64,000 nt of DNA from NCBI GenBank assembly GCA_037043455.1, contig JAWPHD010011013.1, positions 23,648 to 87,647 of the forward strand. Reading direction: 5' to 3'. Each line of letters opens with the position of its first letter. Within the stretch, counting starts at the first letter, position 1. A model generated the notes under the pieces. It had not been told where the DNA came from, made no database searches, and saw nothing but the letters and a program-made list of their open reading frames with translations. A program made the position numbers and the translations under genes. Positions 54,150 through 64,000 of the stretch are shown one piece after another. The DNA is from Cyrtodaria siliqua (taxonomy: Eukaryota > Mollusca > Bivalvia > Adapedonta > Hiatellidae).

Positions 54150-54320
54150 ATCGTCGCCTAAAACTTTCTCGCCTGTCACGAATGCGTGTTCGAATCACTT
54201 GTCAAGTGAAAAATTGTCGATTCTTACTGCTGCCTCTTGGCTCTACCACAACAAATCGACCGTTATATATGGCCTGATAAGTGCTAAAAATTACGTAAAA
54301 TGCCATTCAAACAAATAAAC
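54150..54320 (+). repeat. SINE, degenerate
   Basis: TTTCTCGCCTGTCACGAATG, TGTCGATTCTTACTGC, GCTCTACCACAACAAATCGA, ACCGTTATATATGGCCTGAT and tail ACGTAAAATGCCATTCAAAC. Same modules as 17045 and 37900. Head degenerate. Confidence 0.6.
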
Positions 54321-55035
54321 TTAAAATTCTCAAGGATTACAATCCAAACCTTGTTGCATACAGGCTGTAAACCAAATGTAGTTTCAGGAGATCTAAATGT
54401 GCTTGATATATTGAGCAAAATTTAACAAGATCGATTAAATATGACAAATACCCTTGAAGACCTAATACGATCTATTAACCCATAAGGCAAGCATATACGA
54501 GTATATGAGCTTTCGTGTAGGTATGTCGTTAAGATGCGATACATTGCACTATTTGAGATATCAGGCCAGTTTTACTCTTCTTTGTAGCGGCCTGTATAAG
54601 GTCCCTTCACCAACCAAATTTCTTTTAAAATCATGTAGTTTTCCCCATTTTTTAAACTTACCTCTGGAAATTTCATTCCCCATTCATGGATTTCTTTTCC
54701 CCAATTTAGGTCAAAAGACCCCTTCCCCAAAACTGGTAAAAAGGCCCTGGATATTGTAGTATATAACCAATATAAATAATGCATAGGCCGTATCTTTTCT
54801 TCAAAAGTTTAGTCAACAAAAATACAATAATAAAGTGTCTGAAATAAACAAGAATACATTGTAATGAGGAAATAGCAAGAGACCAGCGACCGACAGATTA
54901 AAATGGAGAAATGTAAAAAAGGTGATCATAAAATATATACAATAAACAATGAAAGAGACAATGAAATAGACAACGCAAACGAAAATGTTACGGTCAAGTA
55001 GAAACAATAGTAAAGCAAAAGACGGAATTAAGAGA
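54321..55035. other. No gene; C-rich repeats
   Basis: TTTCCCCATTTTT, ATTCCCCATTCATGG, TTTTCCCCAATTTAG repeats at 54638-54735. The 91-codon minus-strand ORF ending at 54813 is a string of hydrophobic residues from A/T runs and is not supported. Nothing else. Confidence 0.45.
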
Positions 55036-55039
55036 AGAT

Positions 55040-55565
55040 GATATATAAAGGAAAGGTTATTAAGTCCAACAAGAAGAGTAGCATTCACAGAATACAGTCA
55101 CTCCAACAAGTATTACAAAGCAAAGGTGCGGACACAAAAAGTACATCACAAACACATTCAGTAAAAAAGCACATCACAGACATATAAGGGTTGACTACAG
55201 GGTTACCGCTTTGGAACGATCAGTGGCAAAGGGGACCACCGGAGAGTTCAAACCGGTTCAAGGGTGCACCAAACCTCACTCTTACCCTGTCATCATCCCT
55301 AAACAACAGGACAGTGTAAATAAAAATAATCCACGCCGAGTTAACCCCTTACATTTGAAAAAGCTTAGATAGGTGTAATAAGGTGTCATAAGAAAAAAAC
55401 ACAGAAATGTTCAAGTACATAATATATCAAAAATAAGTTAAACCTAAGAATCTAATCTCGTATGTACTCGATGACTTGTCTGAAGTCAGAGCAGCAAGGG
55501 GAAAACCGTTAAGGACACGACAGAACGGAGTGAAGGACATACATCAAACGGTTCCCGCCTTAAAG
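55040..55565 (-). repeat. Penelope-associated dispersed repeat, copy 2
   Basis: Ordered blocks shared with 22940 and 62545: AGTAGCATTCA, GGGTTGACTACAGGGTTACC, GGAACGATCAGTGGCAAA, GTGCACCAAACCTCAC, GGACAGTGTAAATAAA, GAGCAGCAAGGGGAAAACCG, ACGACAGAAC. Same orientation as the other copies. Confidence 0.65.
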
Positions 55566-55569
55566 CATA

Positions 55570-56440
55570 TACTATTAGGTGTTGGTATCGTTATGTTTAA
55601 AACTATAAGCGATAAAGTGAAGGTAATTGAAGAGAAGAAGGCTTTGGAGAGGTAAAAATCATATAGTTAATATTTTATATACCATAACCAGACGAGGAAA
55701 GAGAGACTGGTGGCAACACATGCGAAGAGGGGACACAACTATTCTAGAGTAATAATATAATAAGACAACAAGCAATGTTTTACGCAAGTGTAAAAAAGCT
55801 GCCTAGAGAAAATAGCATTATATCTGGGTTGGAACTGGGAACACAGTTGAACATAATTACCGATCAAGTCACGAGTGTTTAAACAATATTAAAACAAATA
55901 ATGTTCTCAGGAACGCAACGACCGTATTTGTCTTACCAGACACGTTCTTCCCCATGTTTACCATCCGTTCTTCCTACCAAACATTTTGAATCAAGGTGGT
56001 CGACCTCGCTTCGCTCTGATCAAATCCTTGACATGCAATACATATTGATTACATGTTCACCTGTGTAACACGACGTGCTAGAAGTACACATCAGCACAGA
56101 AATACAAGTGTTCACATATAAGGGACGCGTGTGCGTTAGCGTGTACATTACAACACAGATAAACTTTTCACTGCTGTCATGTATAATTATAATATTGGGT
56201 TATCAATGAAAAAAATCAAAGAAACTGTTCATTACTACCTTATCTTGTGCAATTATAAAAAACATATAAGAATATGATAACTTATAATGAGTTGATTGTG
56301 GGTGAGATAGTCATGATGATCAAAACGCGAAAGAAAGCTAATAAGGGTCGGAATCGCAACGAATATGCACTCTTACATTCGATACGTCTGAACCAAACAG
56401 ATAGCACGCCAGTAGTTTGTTTTGTTTGTTTGTTTTTATC
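55570..56440. other. No gene recognised
   Basis: AT-rich intergenic sequence without recognisable exon, tRNA or repeat border. Confidence 0.45.
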
Positions 56441-56445
56441 GTGTT

Positions 56446-56650
56446 TTACGTCAATTTCAAAACATGTAAGATTATATATGACGGTCGATTTTTTTGTGGT
56501 GGAGGCAGATCACCCACTTTTCCTGGGTAGAACCAGTCCTGTACACACCTCCCGTCATTCGTAAGAATCGACACTTCCTCACTTACAATTCGAGCTCCCA
56601 GTGGGATTCAAACCCGCAGCGGTGAGAGGCGAGGGTTTACAGCACACCAG
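56446..56650 (-). mobile_element. SINE (minus strand)
   Basis: Reading the minus strand: B box GCGGGTTTGAATCCC (about 56602-56616), GGAGCTCGAATTGTAAGTGA, AGTGTCGATTCTTACG, a GGTTCTACCCAGG segment, CTGCCTCCACCAC, TCGACCGTCATATATAATCT, tail ACGTAAAACACG with CAAACAAAC. The A box is eroded. Best complete reference for the fragments at 37900, 48585 and 54150. Confidence 0.75.
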
Positions 56651-56819
56651 TAGACAATACCTTTAATGTATAAACTTATTGTATGCCGACTGATACCGTT
56701 GGATTTGAGTGATTTATTTAAATTTACAGTCGTTATTGACAAGATATTCGTCTCGTTCAGAATGAAATTTCTTTGATTTATTGTTGTTATTGAGATATTA
56801 AATGTATTGTCTACTGGTG
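56645..56819. repeat. Short inverted-repeat element
   Basis: Perfect 16-bp arms CACCAGTAGACAATAC (56645-56660) and GTATTGTCTACTGGTG (56804-56819), with further partial pairing inward (CTTTAAT / ATTAAAT). About 175 bp, abutting the 5' end of the SINE. Possible MITE. Confidence 0.65.
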
Positions 56820-57427
56820 CGTTAGCTGTTTGGTATGTATGTATGTACACAATTGTATCGTCTCATATATTCCATTATTGAACATAATGTGTACATTTTA
56901 AATGTGTATGATGTGTTTAATTTAGCATGATGTATACATGATGAGACGTTAATAAACGAATAAGCTATATTTTACTTTATGCTTTCAGGAGGAACAAAGG
57001 ACCATATGATAATCGGCGCCAGCTATAAGTGAAATGCACAGCTATTGAATTATATCGACAATGCCGTGTTTCACCAGTATAGAAAGTATGGCTGTGCAAT
57101 CACTGCTGTCAACATTTTAAACGGAGATATTCACTTATACGTTCGTCGAGGGAATTGTGGCAAAACAACCCAATATTTCAAAAGTATATCAGTGACTGAT
57201 TTACGTTTATTCATAATTGATTAGAATAACATAAACGACACATAGCAACGCGAGTATTTCAGTGTTATGGTCATTCGCATTTGGTTTGATTAGATTTGAT
57301 TTAATTACAATAACATACTATAATCATAACAATACGAGTGACATACTTCTACAGATGAAAGCTGCACTACTATATTTTTGGAAAGTTCGTAATAAAACGT
57401 CAATTGATACATGTTAGATAAAAAAAA

Positions 57428-58362
57428 ATGAAAATGATTTTTCGCAATATTAGACTGCGCAATCAGTTTTTGTTTGTTGTAGGTTTATTTTGTTTTATAA
57501 CTCTGACATTACATTTAATGTCTGCTCACTATGATGCTCAATACGTCCTACCGCTAAGGTCACAAATCGTCTTATTATCAAACTATTCGAATACAAAAGC
57601 AATAACATTAGAAAGGCGTCGGAAAGTTGATATTTGGACGATTCGTCCAGGGGATGATCGGCTTGTAGATCAGCTGCAGTTCATGCCAAAGATAAACGAC
57701 TCGCTCCCACCAAAAACTATTTTGGTTAACTATGGAACGAGTGGTTGGAGTACACAGGCGGGAAAACATGTTTTCATTGAAGAAGATTGCCTAGTGAAGA
57801 ATTGTGAACTCGCAGATTACGCATTAGAGGGACGGGTTTACGACGCTAGAATTTTTAAGGAAAATGATTTGCATATTTCTAGGTTGGCACAAATACTCAG
57901 TGAAACACCACGCCATTATGACCAAATATGGATGATGTTTGCGCTTGAAAGCCCGGAAGCAACGCCAAGCTATAATGACCTCAATCACGTGATAAACTGG
58001 ACTCTCACATATAGGACCGATTCAACGATCGTCACACCCTACGACAAGTGGGTACCGTATGAAAACTCTACAGCTATATCAACAGATGTGGCACTGAAAA
58101 ATTACGCAAAAGGTAAAACAAAAACTGCCGCCATTTTTGTTTCAAATTGTCATGCGTCGAATGATCGGCTTGGGTATATTGAACAGTTGAAGAAGTATAT
58201 ACATGTGGATGTATACGGCCAGTGCGGCGATCAGGAATGTGGTAAATTCAACCAGCAGTCGTGTTTTGAAATGCTGAGAAAAGACTATAAGTTTTACTTT
58301 GCATTCGAAAATGCAAACTGCAGGGATTATATCACAGAAAAGCTATTTTTAAACGCTTTGCG
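57428..58362 (+). CDS. GT10 alpha-1,3-fucosyltransferase, exon 1
   Basis: Encodes residues 1-311 and two bases of codon 312. Predicted type II Golgi membrane enzyme that moves fucose from GDP-fucose to N-acetylglucosamine in glycans. Short cytosolic tail with basic residues (1-12), a membrane segment at about 14-31 (FLFVVGLFCFITLTLHLM), a stem, then the catalytic domain. Visible marks: ILVNYGTSGW near 98, CLVKNCELADYAL, WMMFALESPEATP, and the GT10 donor-binding signature FENANCRDYITEKLF at about 293-307. N-glycosylation sequons include NYS, NDS, NWT and NST. The start has A at -3 and is followed directly by the membrane anchor. The CG|GTAAGT donor lies at 58363. Upstream a GCTTTCAG acceptor (56981-56988) may mark a 5' UTR exon. 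Which linkage it makes cannot be told. Confidence 0.9.
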
Positions 58363-59136
58363 GTAAGTACTGTATATTTTTATCATAATTATTGATCTTA
58401 TTTAAATAGAGGTAAAATGCATGAGTCAAAATTCCTAAGTATCCACTTAAGAATATGTCTATACTATGCTCATTGTTTTGTATATGTCACGCTTGGTTGG
58501 AGATAATGTTGAACAGCAAAATAATGAGTTCAAATCGTCTGCTCTAATTGTAAAAACACATTTGATTCTAATTGTATCCTAATTCTGAAACCTGCCAACT
58601 AAAGTTATTTTAATGTTAATGCTGTACTACAGTTACTTGAATTTCAAACGATATTTTCAATTCAAAGGGAGGTCATTTATATTATCAATGTTTCGTTCTA
58701 TAACAGACGGAATATTTGCAACAAATGGGTCAAACTTTTATGGTTTTTTATATTATTTTCTAACAATCTTAAAAAGTGTATAATTATATCTTTAAGCGGA
58801 CTTTGATTCATGTTATGTCTTTTATGAGCACGTTTTATGTTTCCATATAATACGAGGGTAACTCTCTTAAGATGTAACAATAGATAGTTTACAGTCTATT
58901 GGTCGAAACAGAAATACTTATCACGCGACTATTCTAAAACATATTTAAACTAAGCAGAATATTTAAGATACAAAAGTGAGTAATTAGGAATTTTGATCAG
59001 TATATATGCTCGTTGTAAATTGTACTGATACATAAAACACTCGGTGTGAGTGTATACATGACGAACGTTGTTAACTGAACGTGAATACATTCTATTCAAC
59101 TTAAAAGTGTTCTATTAATTTAAAACATATTTTCAG

Positions 59137-59464
59137 TCACGACGTACTTCCGGTTGTAATGGGGGCTCACCCGGATGAATACAAGCGTATGGCGCCACCT
59201 GGGTCATTTATTCACGTGGAAGATTTCGGTTCTCCAAAGGACCTTGCGAAATATCTACACAAACTGGATACTAATGATCACGAATACAACAAGTATTTTC
59301 GATGGAAGGATATAGGGAATTTTATAAAAACGAAATTTTGGTGTAGGCTATGTTCAATGTTGTGGGATCCAGAAAGACCTAGCTTATCTGTGGAAAATCT
59401 AGACTCGTGGTGGAGGGGAAATAACACGTGCATTGGGAGAAAGCGTTGGGATGGAAAATCGTAA
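59137..59464 (+). CDS. GT10 alpha-1,3-fucosyltransferase, exon 2
   Basis: After acceptor TTTTCAG the first base completes CGT (Arg), giving LR-HDVLPVVMGAHPDEYKRM, then APPGSFIHVEDFGSPKDLA. This is the standard GT10 continuation (VPVVxG, PPxSFI-DF, L-YL-LD). The C-terminal part has WCRLCSML, DPERPSLSVENL and NNTCIGRKRW. Cysteines are placed as expected for the C-terminal disulfides. Full protein 420 residues, within the usual GT10 range. The intron (58363-59136) contains no other exon. Confidence 0.92.
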
Positions 59465-59510
59465 TATGATTTAAAAAATAATGTACGATACTTAGTCATA
59501 ATTTAAAGAC

Positions 59511-59516
59511 AATAAA
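59511..59516 (+). promoter_or_regulatory. Polyadenylation signal of the fucosyltransferase
   Basis: AATAAA 47 bp after the stop codon. It implies a very short 3' UTR if used. Confidence 0.6.
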
Positions 59517-59519
59517 AAG

Positions 59520-60245
59520 AATGTAATTATTTAGAACTAATCAACTAAAAGCATTAATTGACATCATATCCAATGTGTTAGGCTAATATAAATATTTTTT
59601 TCGGAATTCATAATTTAACTGCATTTTTTGAAGGTGAATTTGTTTTCTATGGTCGATAATATATATAAGTACGCACCAGGTTGTTTTTCAGGTTGCCATC
59701 TAAAACTGCAATTTGTTTTAGCTCTTCTCCCCATATACCATCAGGGCGAGCTGTCCGTGGGCGTTAGCCTTTGTTAACAACACTGTTTAAGACAGCGCTT
59801 GGACGACAGTTTTACTAAAACTTCACATGGATGTTTCTGTTAAATTACATATTAGAAACGATATAGGTCAGTCTGACATTCAAGATGTCCGCCGTTACTA
59901 GAAAACATTATCAATACCCGATGGATTTTGACGTTGCATCACTAGGTATTTCACTGTCAAGTTCGTGCTTTTCGTCTGCATCAAATTTTCAAGATGGCCG
60001 CAACGGGGACACGAAGTCGTTGTAACATAAAATGCATTTATTACATTTTTATCGGTGAAAGATTGCGATTTTTCAGTGAAAGAATATTCATAATCGCTAA
60101 ATTAAAAACTAACTGCGAACACATAAATAACACAAATATAACTAACTGCCACGTTGACTTATGCCGTCAATAAAGTGTTGCTGACGTCGACGTCATCCGC
60201 CGATAACGTTCAATAGAGCGAAAAGCTATGGTTAAACTCATGAAT
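59520..60245. other. No gene recognised
   Basis: Intergenic sequence with phrases such as CAAGATGTCCGCCG and CAAGATGGCCGCAA (an approximate local repeat near 59881 and 59989). No ORF of interest. Confidence 0.45.
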
Positions 60246-60249
60246 AAAC

Positions 60250-60440
60250 TGATTTAAAATATATTATTTAACTGCTGTGTTCGATTACAGGAGAATCCTT
60301 CACTCGATGGTAGGCGTGTTTTTTTCACTCACTCGCATACGCTCGTTCGTGAAAAGAACCACACGTCTACCATGTCTGAAGGATTTCCCTATAATCGATC
60401 CCATCAGTTAAATAATCTCTATATAAGTGTTTGTTTTGAA
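60250..60440. mobile_element. 190-bp foldback
   Basis: TATTATTTAACTGCTGTGTT + CGATTACAGGAGAATCCTTC pairs with GAAGGATTTCCCTATAATCG + ATCCCATCAGTTAAATAATC. The inner stem GGTAGGCGTGTTTTTTTCAC pairs with GTGAAAAGAACCACACGTCTACC. Loop TCACTCGCATACGCTCGTTC. No flanking duplication found. Confidence 0.75.
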
Positions 60441-60566
60441 TGCGTATTGTTGTTGACTGCGTATTTTAAATGCTATATTTCAAGTTCTTGTATGTACTTT
60501 TCATTGTCTGTTATATTACTTGTTTAAATGCGAAATACATAGAGAATCTTACATGAGTACTCATAT

Positions 60567-60664
60567 ATTATTGAATTTGTTAAACGTGTTGGCAAAATGA
60601 TATAATGGGAGGCTCTTGCCGAGCATTATATCATTTTTACTGACGAGTTTAGTAAATTCAATAA
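60567..60664. mobile_element. GAGGCTCT hairpin element, copy D
   Basis: Arms ATTATTGAATTTGTTAAACG + TGTTGGCAAAATGATATAATG and CATTATATCATTTTTACTGA + CGAGTTTAGTAAATTCAATAAT (about 80 percent paired). Tip GGAGGCTCTTGCCGAG at 60608-60623. Confidence 0.8.
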
Positions 60665-60689
60665 TGAATGAGAACGAATGTTATATTTT

Positions 60690-61160
60690 ATTGATCACAT
60701 AACTCACATATCGACTTTTATTGCATTTTGCCTGTCGCTTTAACACGCGAAACCGACATAAACCGTGGGAATTGGATCATAGTCATTACCGATTTTGTTT
60801 ACCAGCTGATACTATGCTTATTTGCATACTTATATAACTAGTGGTATTTCCAAACTATAGAATGGTGTTATTCCACTCCCACTCAGTAAGTTATGTGATA
60901 AAAGCTTGTCTTGATGCCACGTACATTTGATCTTTTTGAAATGTCTTTTCAACACAGAAATCGGTTCTGTTGAACCGTTGTTTAATACGAATTTAATAAG
61001 AATTAAAGAGTAAACTGTAAACAATATAACAGGCTGTTATAGTAATAACCTACGATTGTATATACAACCTTACCACATCACCTTATCAACGACAAGCTTA
61101 TTGCTCTCATTCAAAAAAACTTTCGCTAGAGAAAAGACTACATTTTTGGCCTGTAACAAT
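60690..61160. other. No gene recognised
   Basis: AT-rich intergenic stretch; no exon or repeat border identified. Confidence 0.4.
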
Positions 61161-61164
61161 AGTA

Positions 61165-61505
61165 AAGCGTTTTTCACTAACGGCTGATTAGACAATTACA
61201 CTATGTAGACTTGCCATGAAGTTTGTTAAGCACTCATTTTCCTATAAGTTAATATTTTTGTCAGGTATGGAACTACCGTTTATAGAAACAATGTTGGTAG
61301 TACTATGGGTACTAACTGTGCACCTTTGTTCTTTTATTGCTATGAAAGAGATTTCATGTTGAGTGTTTGATCCGATACTCAGGTAGATGTAATTGAAACC
61401 TTTCCTGACATCTCTCGGAATCTGGATGACGTATTGAACATTACTGTGGTTACTACTATCTATCTTAAAGAACTTGTGATTGGCATTGACAAGTATTGCA
61501 CATTT
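61165..61505 (+). pseudogene. Penelope-like reverse transcriptase fragment
   Basis: Plus-strand frame with stops reads LDNYTM*TCHEVC, RYGTTVYRNNVGSTMGTNCA, FYCYERDFMLSV*SDTQVDV, RNLDDVLNITVVT. It aligns block by block with the minus-strand fragment at 63420-64000 (YGTTVYRQIVGIPMGKNCAP, RDFMLSLSPDTNADVIEAF, RYLD). Stops and substitutions show it is dead. The longest ORF on the opposite strand is its shadow. Confidence 0.75.
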
Positions 61506-61509
61506 TGTC

Positions 61510-62540
61510 ATTGTTTAAAAACCACTAAAATGGGTTTACAAACGATTGTTATTCTCAATGTACAACTGCTAGCAATATGAACCCCCTTATATACTATATC
61601 TCTATATAAGGCTAGTGGGCGTATACCTAAAGCAAAAGGGAGGAGTTTTACGCTTGGTTTATTACCAAATTCAAGCTTGTAAAAAATGGCCGTAAACCCA
61701 TGTATAAGGAGATCGATTTAGCAATATCGATATAAAAAACATCACTGTCGAAATCATTTACAAATAGTTCGCTCAACACAGGACTCGAACTCGAAACCTC
61801 CGGATTGACAATGTTAACGTTAAAATTAGAACTTCTACGATGCTAACAGTATATCGATAAAAAAACAAAACGCTTTTGATCAAATGATTGGATTAGCCCA
61901 ATGTCAAAGCGCAGTGATTGTCTATCCAAAAGTCATAGGTTCGAAACTTGCATAGGTTATACTATTCTTCAGTGAATTGGTGTGTATTTCTGATATTACT
62001 TTGTCGATCACAGGTAAAGAAATAAAATATGTTTTCTATAAAACTGCGTTATAAACGGCTGCCCAGTCATGTTTCACGAGCTTGAATTTTGTAGTAAACC
62101 AAACGTTAAACCGCTTCTATTGCTAAAGTAGCCCACTAGTTTTTGTTACACTCATGTATAAATTGCAGTGCTCTTTATTGATCTGTCTGTGAGGTTGTTT
62201 TTATTAATAGCACATATATAAATAGCTTAGTTGTGTACAGCTGGTTTTTCTGCCAGAATGTTTTGACTGACAACAGGTGTTTCTATAATATTCTAGTAAT
62301 TTCTAAATTATTGTCTACATCATGTGATACATCATATGACTCATTCAAGGTTATTGGAATATTCTAAAGCTTCTATGACCTTTTATGAGACATCATATGA
62401 AAATAACTTGTTAATCTTACTGGAATATTCTAAATGTTCTATGACAGTATAAATACATCATTTTTGCATCAAGACTCAATTTAATATTCAGCAAATTTTT
62501 ACTGGTATTTGCAAGCGTTTATAACTTCCAAATACTTGTA
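61510..62540. other. No gene; tRNA-like scraps
   Basis: A minus-sense CAGGACTCGAACTCGAAACC (about 61779-61798) and a plus-sense CATAGGTTCGAAACTTGC (about 61936-61953) are B-box-like, presumably SINE remnants. ATATTCTAAA phrases recur at 62286-62445. No exon seen. Confidence 0.4.
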
Positions 62541-62544
62541 TATA

Positions 62545-63015
62545 TAGATATAAAAATCGAACAGGAAAAGTAGCATTCAAGGACCACAGCCATCCACAAA
62601 CTCACATAGAAACAATGAATAATTTTAAAAATGAATAAAAGGCCGAATAAGACATCACAAACCCAAAAGGGTTGACAATAGGGCTACCGCCTTGGAACAG
62701 TCAGTGGCAAAAAAGGCCGCTGGGGGTTTAAACCAGGTTCTAGTGTGCACCAAACCTCACATTTACGCTACTGTCATCCCAATAAAACGGGACAGTGTAA
62801 ATAAAGAAACCCCTCATGAACTATTCTCTAACCAGCAAGGAAGCATTAATAAGCAATATAAATAAAACAAAAATGTGCTCGTGTATATATAAATACAAAA
62901 AAAGCAATAGCCTAGAAAGCCACAAAGAAGATACTCAGTGACTTCGCAGAAGCCGGAGCAACAAGAGAACAAACCATTGAGGGCACGACAAGACAAGATT
63001 GCATACAAACATCAC
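62545..63015 (-). repeat. Penelope-associated dispersed repeat, copy 3
   Basis: AATCGAACAGGAAAAGTAGC, GACATCACAAACCCAAAAGG, GGGTTGACAATAGGGCTACC, GGAACAGTCAGTGGCAAAAA, GTGCACCAAACCTCAC, GGACAGTGTAAATAAAG, GAAAGCCACAAAGAAGATAC. Lies downstream of the minus-strand reverse transcriptase at 63420, so it is probably the 3' part of the same element. Confidence 0.65.
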
Positions 63016-63153
63016 ACGTCACCGTCCTATTGGGCTTTAGGTAGACGTCATCATAATGCCCAAAGCCTGTCTGGTAATCTCACAATTAAAGAGAAAGCAT
63101 AGTGGCGAACTGTAGCGAACTGTAAATGGGTAAACCATCAAGCATGCAGTGAG

Positions 63154-63411
63154 TTGCAAAATGATAGGGTCATAACCTCTTCTGATAAACCTTTTAACAA
63201 GTTTAAAAAAGATAGTATAAAAGTGATCATGACCAAGGATCTAGTTTGTAAATCACGTCACCATAGAAATCAGGTTGTGATAGTATTTGTCGCAGAAGAG
63301 TTCTTAAATTACTTTTATATTTGGAAAGATGATCAGGGCTACGATAAGAAAATGTTGCAAAGGTTTTACGAAGTTTATGGTAACGTTAGCCCTGATGGAG
63401 TAGCTTTTTAG
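63154..63411 (+). other. Unrecognised 85-codon ORF
   Basis: An open plus-strand frame with lysine-rich content (FNKFKKDSIKVIMTKDLVCK) between the Penelope repeat and its reverse transcriptase, on the opposite strand to them. No family recognised; probably chance within the decayed element. Confidence 0.2.
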
Positions 63412-63419
63412 TTATACAA

Positions 63420-64000
63420 AGATTACGAATATTAAAGTCCTCAACTCGAGTACAAGCTCTAAAAAAAAGAAAACGTTGAGACGAATAGACCCCATAAGAA
63501 GTTGCTCGGGGAACATCCACTTGTAAAAGGGGATAATTAACAATATCAAAATTAAAATCATCTCTCTTGTCATAGATGTTGCTAATTATTTCACCATTTT
63601 CAATGGAGAGACGTAAATCGAGAAAAGAAGCGTTAGTATCAGAAATATTAGCTTTTTTAAGTTGAAGTTCTTTAGAGTATATATTACCATAGTAGAAAAG
63701 AAAGAGTTGTCAATTTCAATATGTGATCCAGATACCGAAAGGTGTCATTAAAGGCTTCAATAACATCTGCATTGGTATCTGGTGAAAGACTCAACATGAA
63801 ATCTCTATCATTGCAATATAAAAACAAAATCTGCGAAAATGGGTGCACAGTTCTTACCCATAGGGATACCAACAATTTGTCTATAAACGGTCGTTCCATA
63901 ACTGACGAAAATATTATCTAATAGGAAGATGACTGGTTCACAAACTTCTTGGCAAGTCCACATAGTGTAATTGTCTAAACTGCCGTTAAATAGAACATTT
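63420..64000 (-). pseudogene. Penelope-like reverse transcriptase, runs off the window
   Basis: Minus strand from the window end: LFNGSLDNYTMWTCQEVCEP, FVSYGTTVYRQIVGIPMGKN, a shift, NDRDFMLSLSPDTNADVIEA, FRYLDHIL where YLDD is expected, another shift, then YSKELQLKKANISDTNASFL and a DKRDDFNFDIVNYPL segment. These are reverse transcriptase motifs of a type I associate with Penelope-like elements. The second catalytic Asp is changed to His and there are frameshifts. The 5' part lies beyond 64000. Confidence 0.75.

Noticed and set aside
54813..55088. Membrane protein of 91 residues on minus strand
   Set aside because: Hydrophobic only because of A/T runs, and it overlaps the Penelope-associated repeat.
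61242..61511. 89-codon minus-strand ORF
   Set aside because: The plus strand of the same segment carries the reverse transcriptase message; this is its shadow.
1..64000. Bacterial operons, phage or CRISPR systems
   Set aside because: Introns, polyadenylation signals, SINEs, LINE and Tc1 remains show animal nuclear DNA; no prokaryotic gene organisation is visible.

Overview
This is animal nuclear DNA, most likely from a mollusc and probably a bivalve. It is AT-rich and its coding exons have ordinary GT/AG borders and long introns. It is crowded with tRNA-derived SINEs, small inverted-repeat DNA transposons, foldback palindromes, minisatellites and decayed retroelements. The assignment rests on the character of the repeats and proteins seen by eye; no search was run.

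Two host genes can be read with confidence. (1) A TCEANC2 orthologue lies at 9286-18969 on +. It has four coding exons (9286-9414, 12658-12799, 14748-14941, 18778-18969) whose phases join into 218 codons, with a polyadenylation signal at 19192. (2) A GT10 alpha-1,3-fucosyltransferase lies at 57428-59464 on +. It has two exons (57428-58362, 59137-59464) giving 420 codons, with a polyadenylation signal at 59511. Broken coding remnants are a DUF6589-like pseudogene (1985-2105 and 4745-5618), a Tc1/mariner element that kept only the N-terminal half of its transposase (28581-29434), a LINE reverse transcriptase lacking its catalytic block (19672-20416, -), a LINE 3' end (46943-47330, +) and two Penelope-like reverse transcriptase fragments (61165-61505, + and 63420-64000, -). 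A 61-codon ORF with a signal-peptide-like start (53829-54014) is a speculative secreted-peptide candidate.

Layout: 1-9 kb holds the DUF6589 remnant, a 1.4-kb foldback element and a 0.93-kb Mutator-like element with a 9-bp target duplication. 9-19 kb is TCEANC2, whose introns are built largely from nested inverted-repeat elements. 19-27 kb holds a dead LINE, a 34-bp minisatellite, a Penelope-associated repeat, twin perfect palindromes and a 1.4-kb minisatellite of about 37-bp units. 27-37 kb holds a full-length SINE, the Tc1 element, a heptamer foldback and a repeat island with a 44-bp minisatellite. 37-48 kb is rich in hairpin elements, an inverted-satellite element and a SINE with an internally amplified segment. 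48-57 kb holds nested SINE/MITE insertions, a TTAA-targeting element inserted into another copy of itself, and a 51-bp minisatellite. 57-64 kb holds the fucosyltransferase, more hairpins and Penelope-like remains.

The two genes have unrelated jobs: a nuclear transcription-elongation-type protein and a Golgi glycosyltransferase. Nothing suggests joint regulation. The most interesting signal is structural: several families of hairpin or foldback elements, including one whose copies share a GAGGCTCT-type sequence at the hairpin tip.
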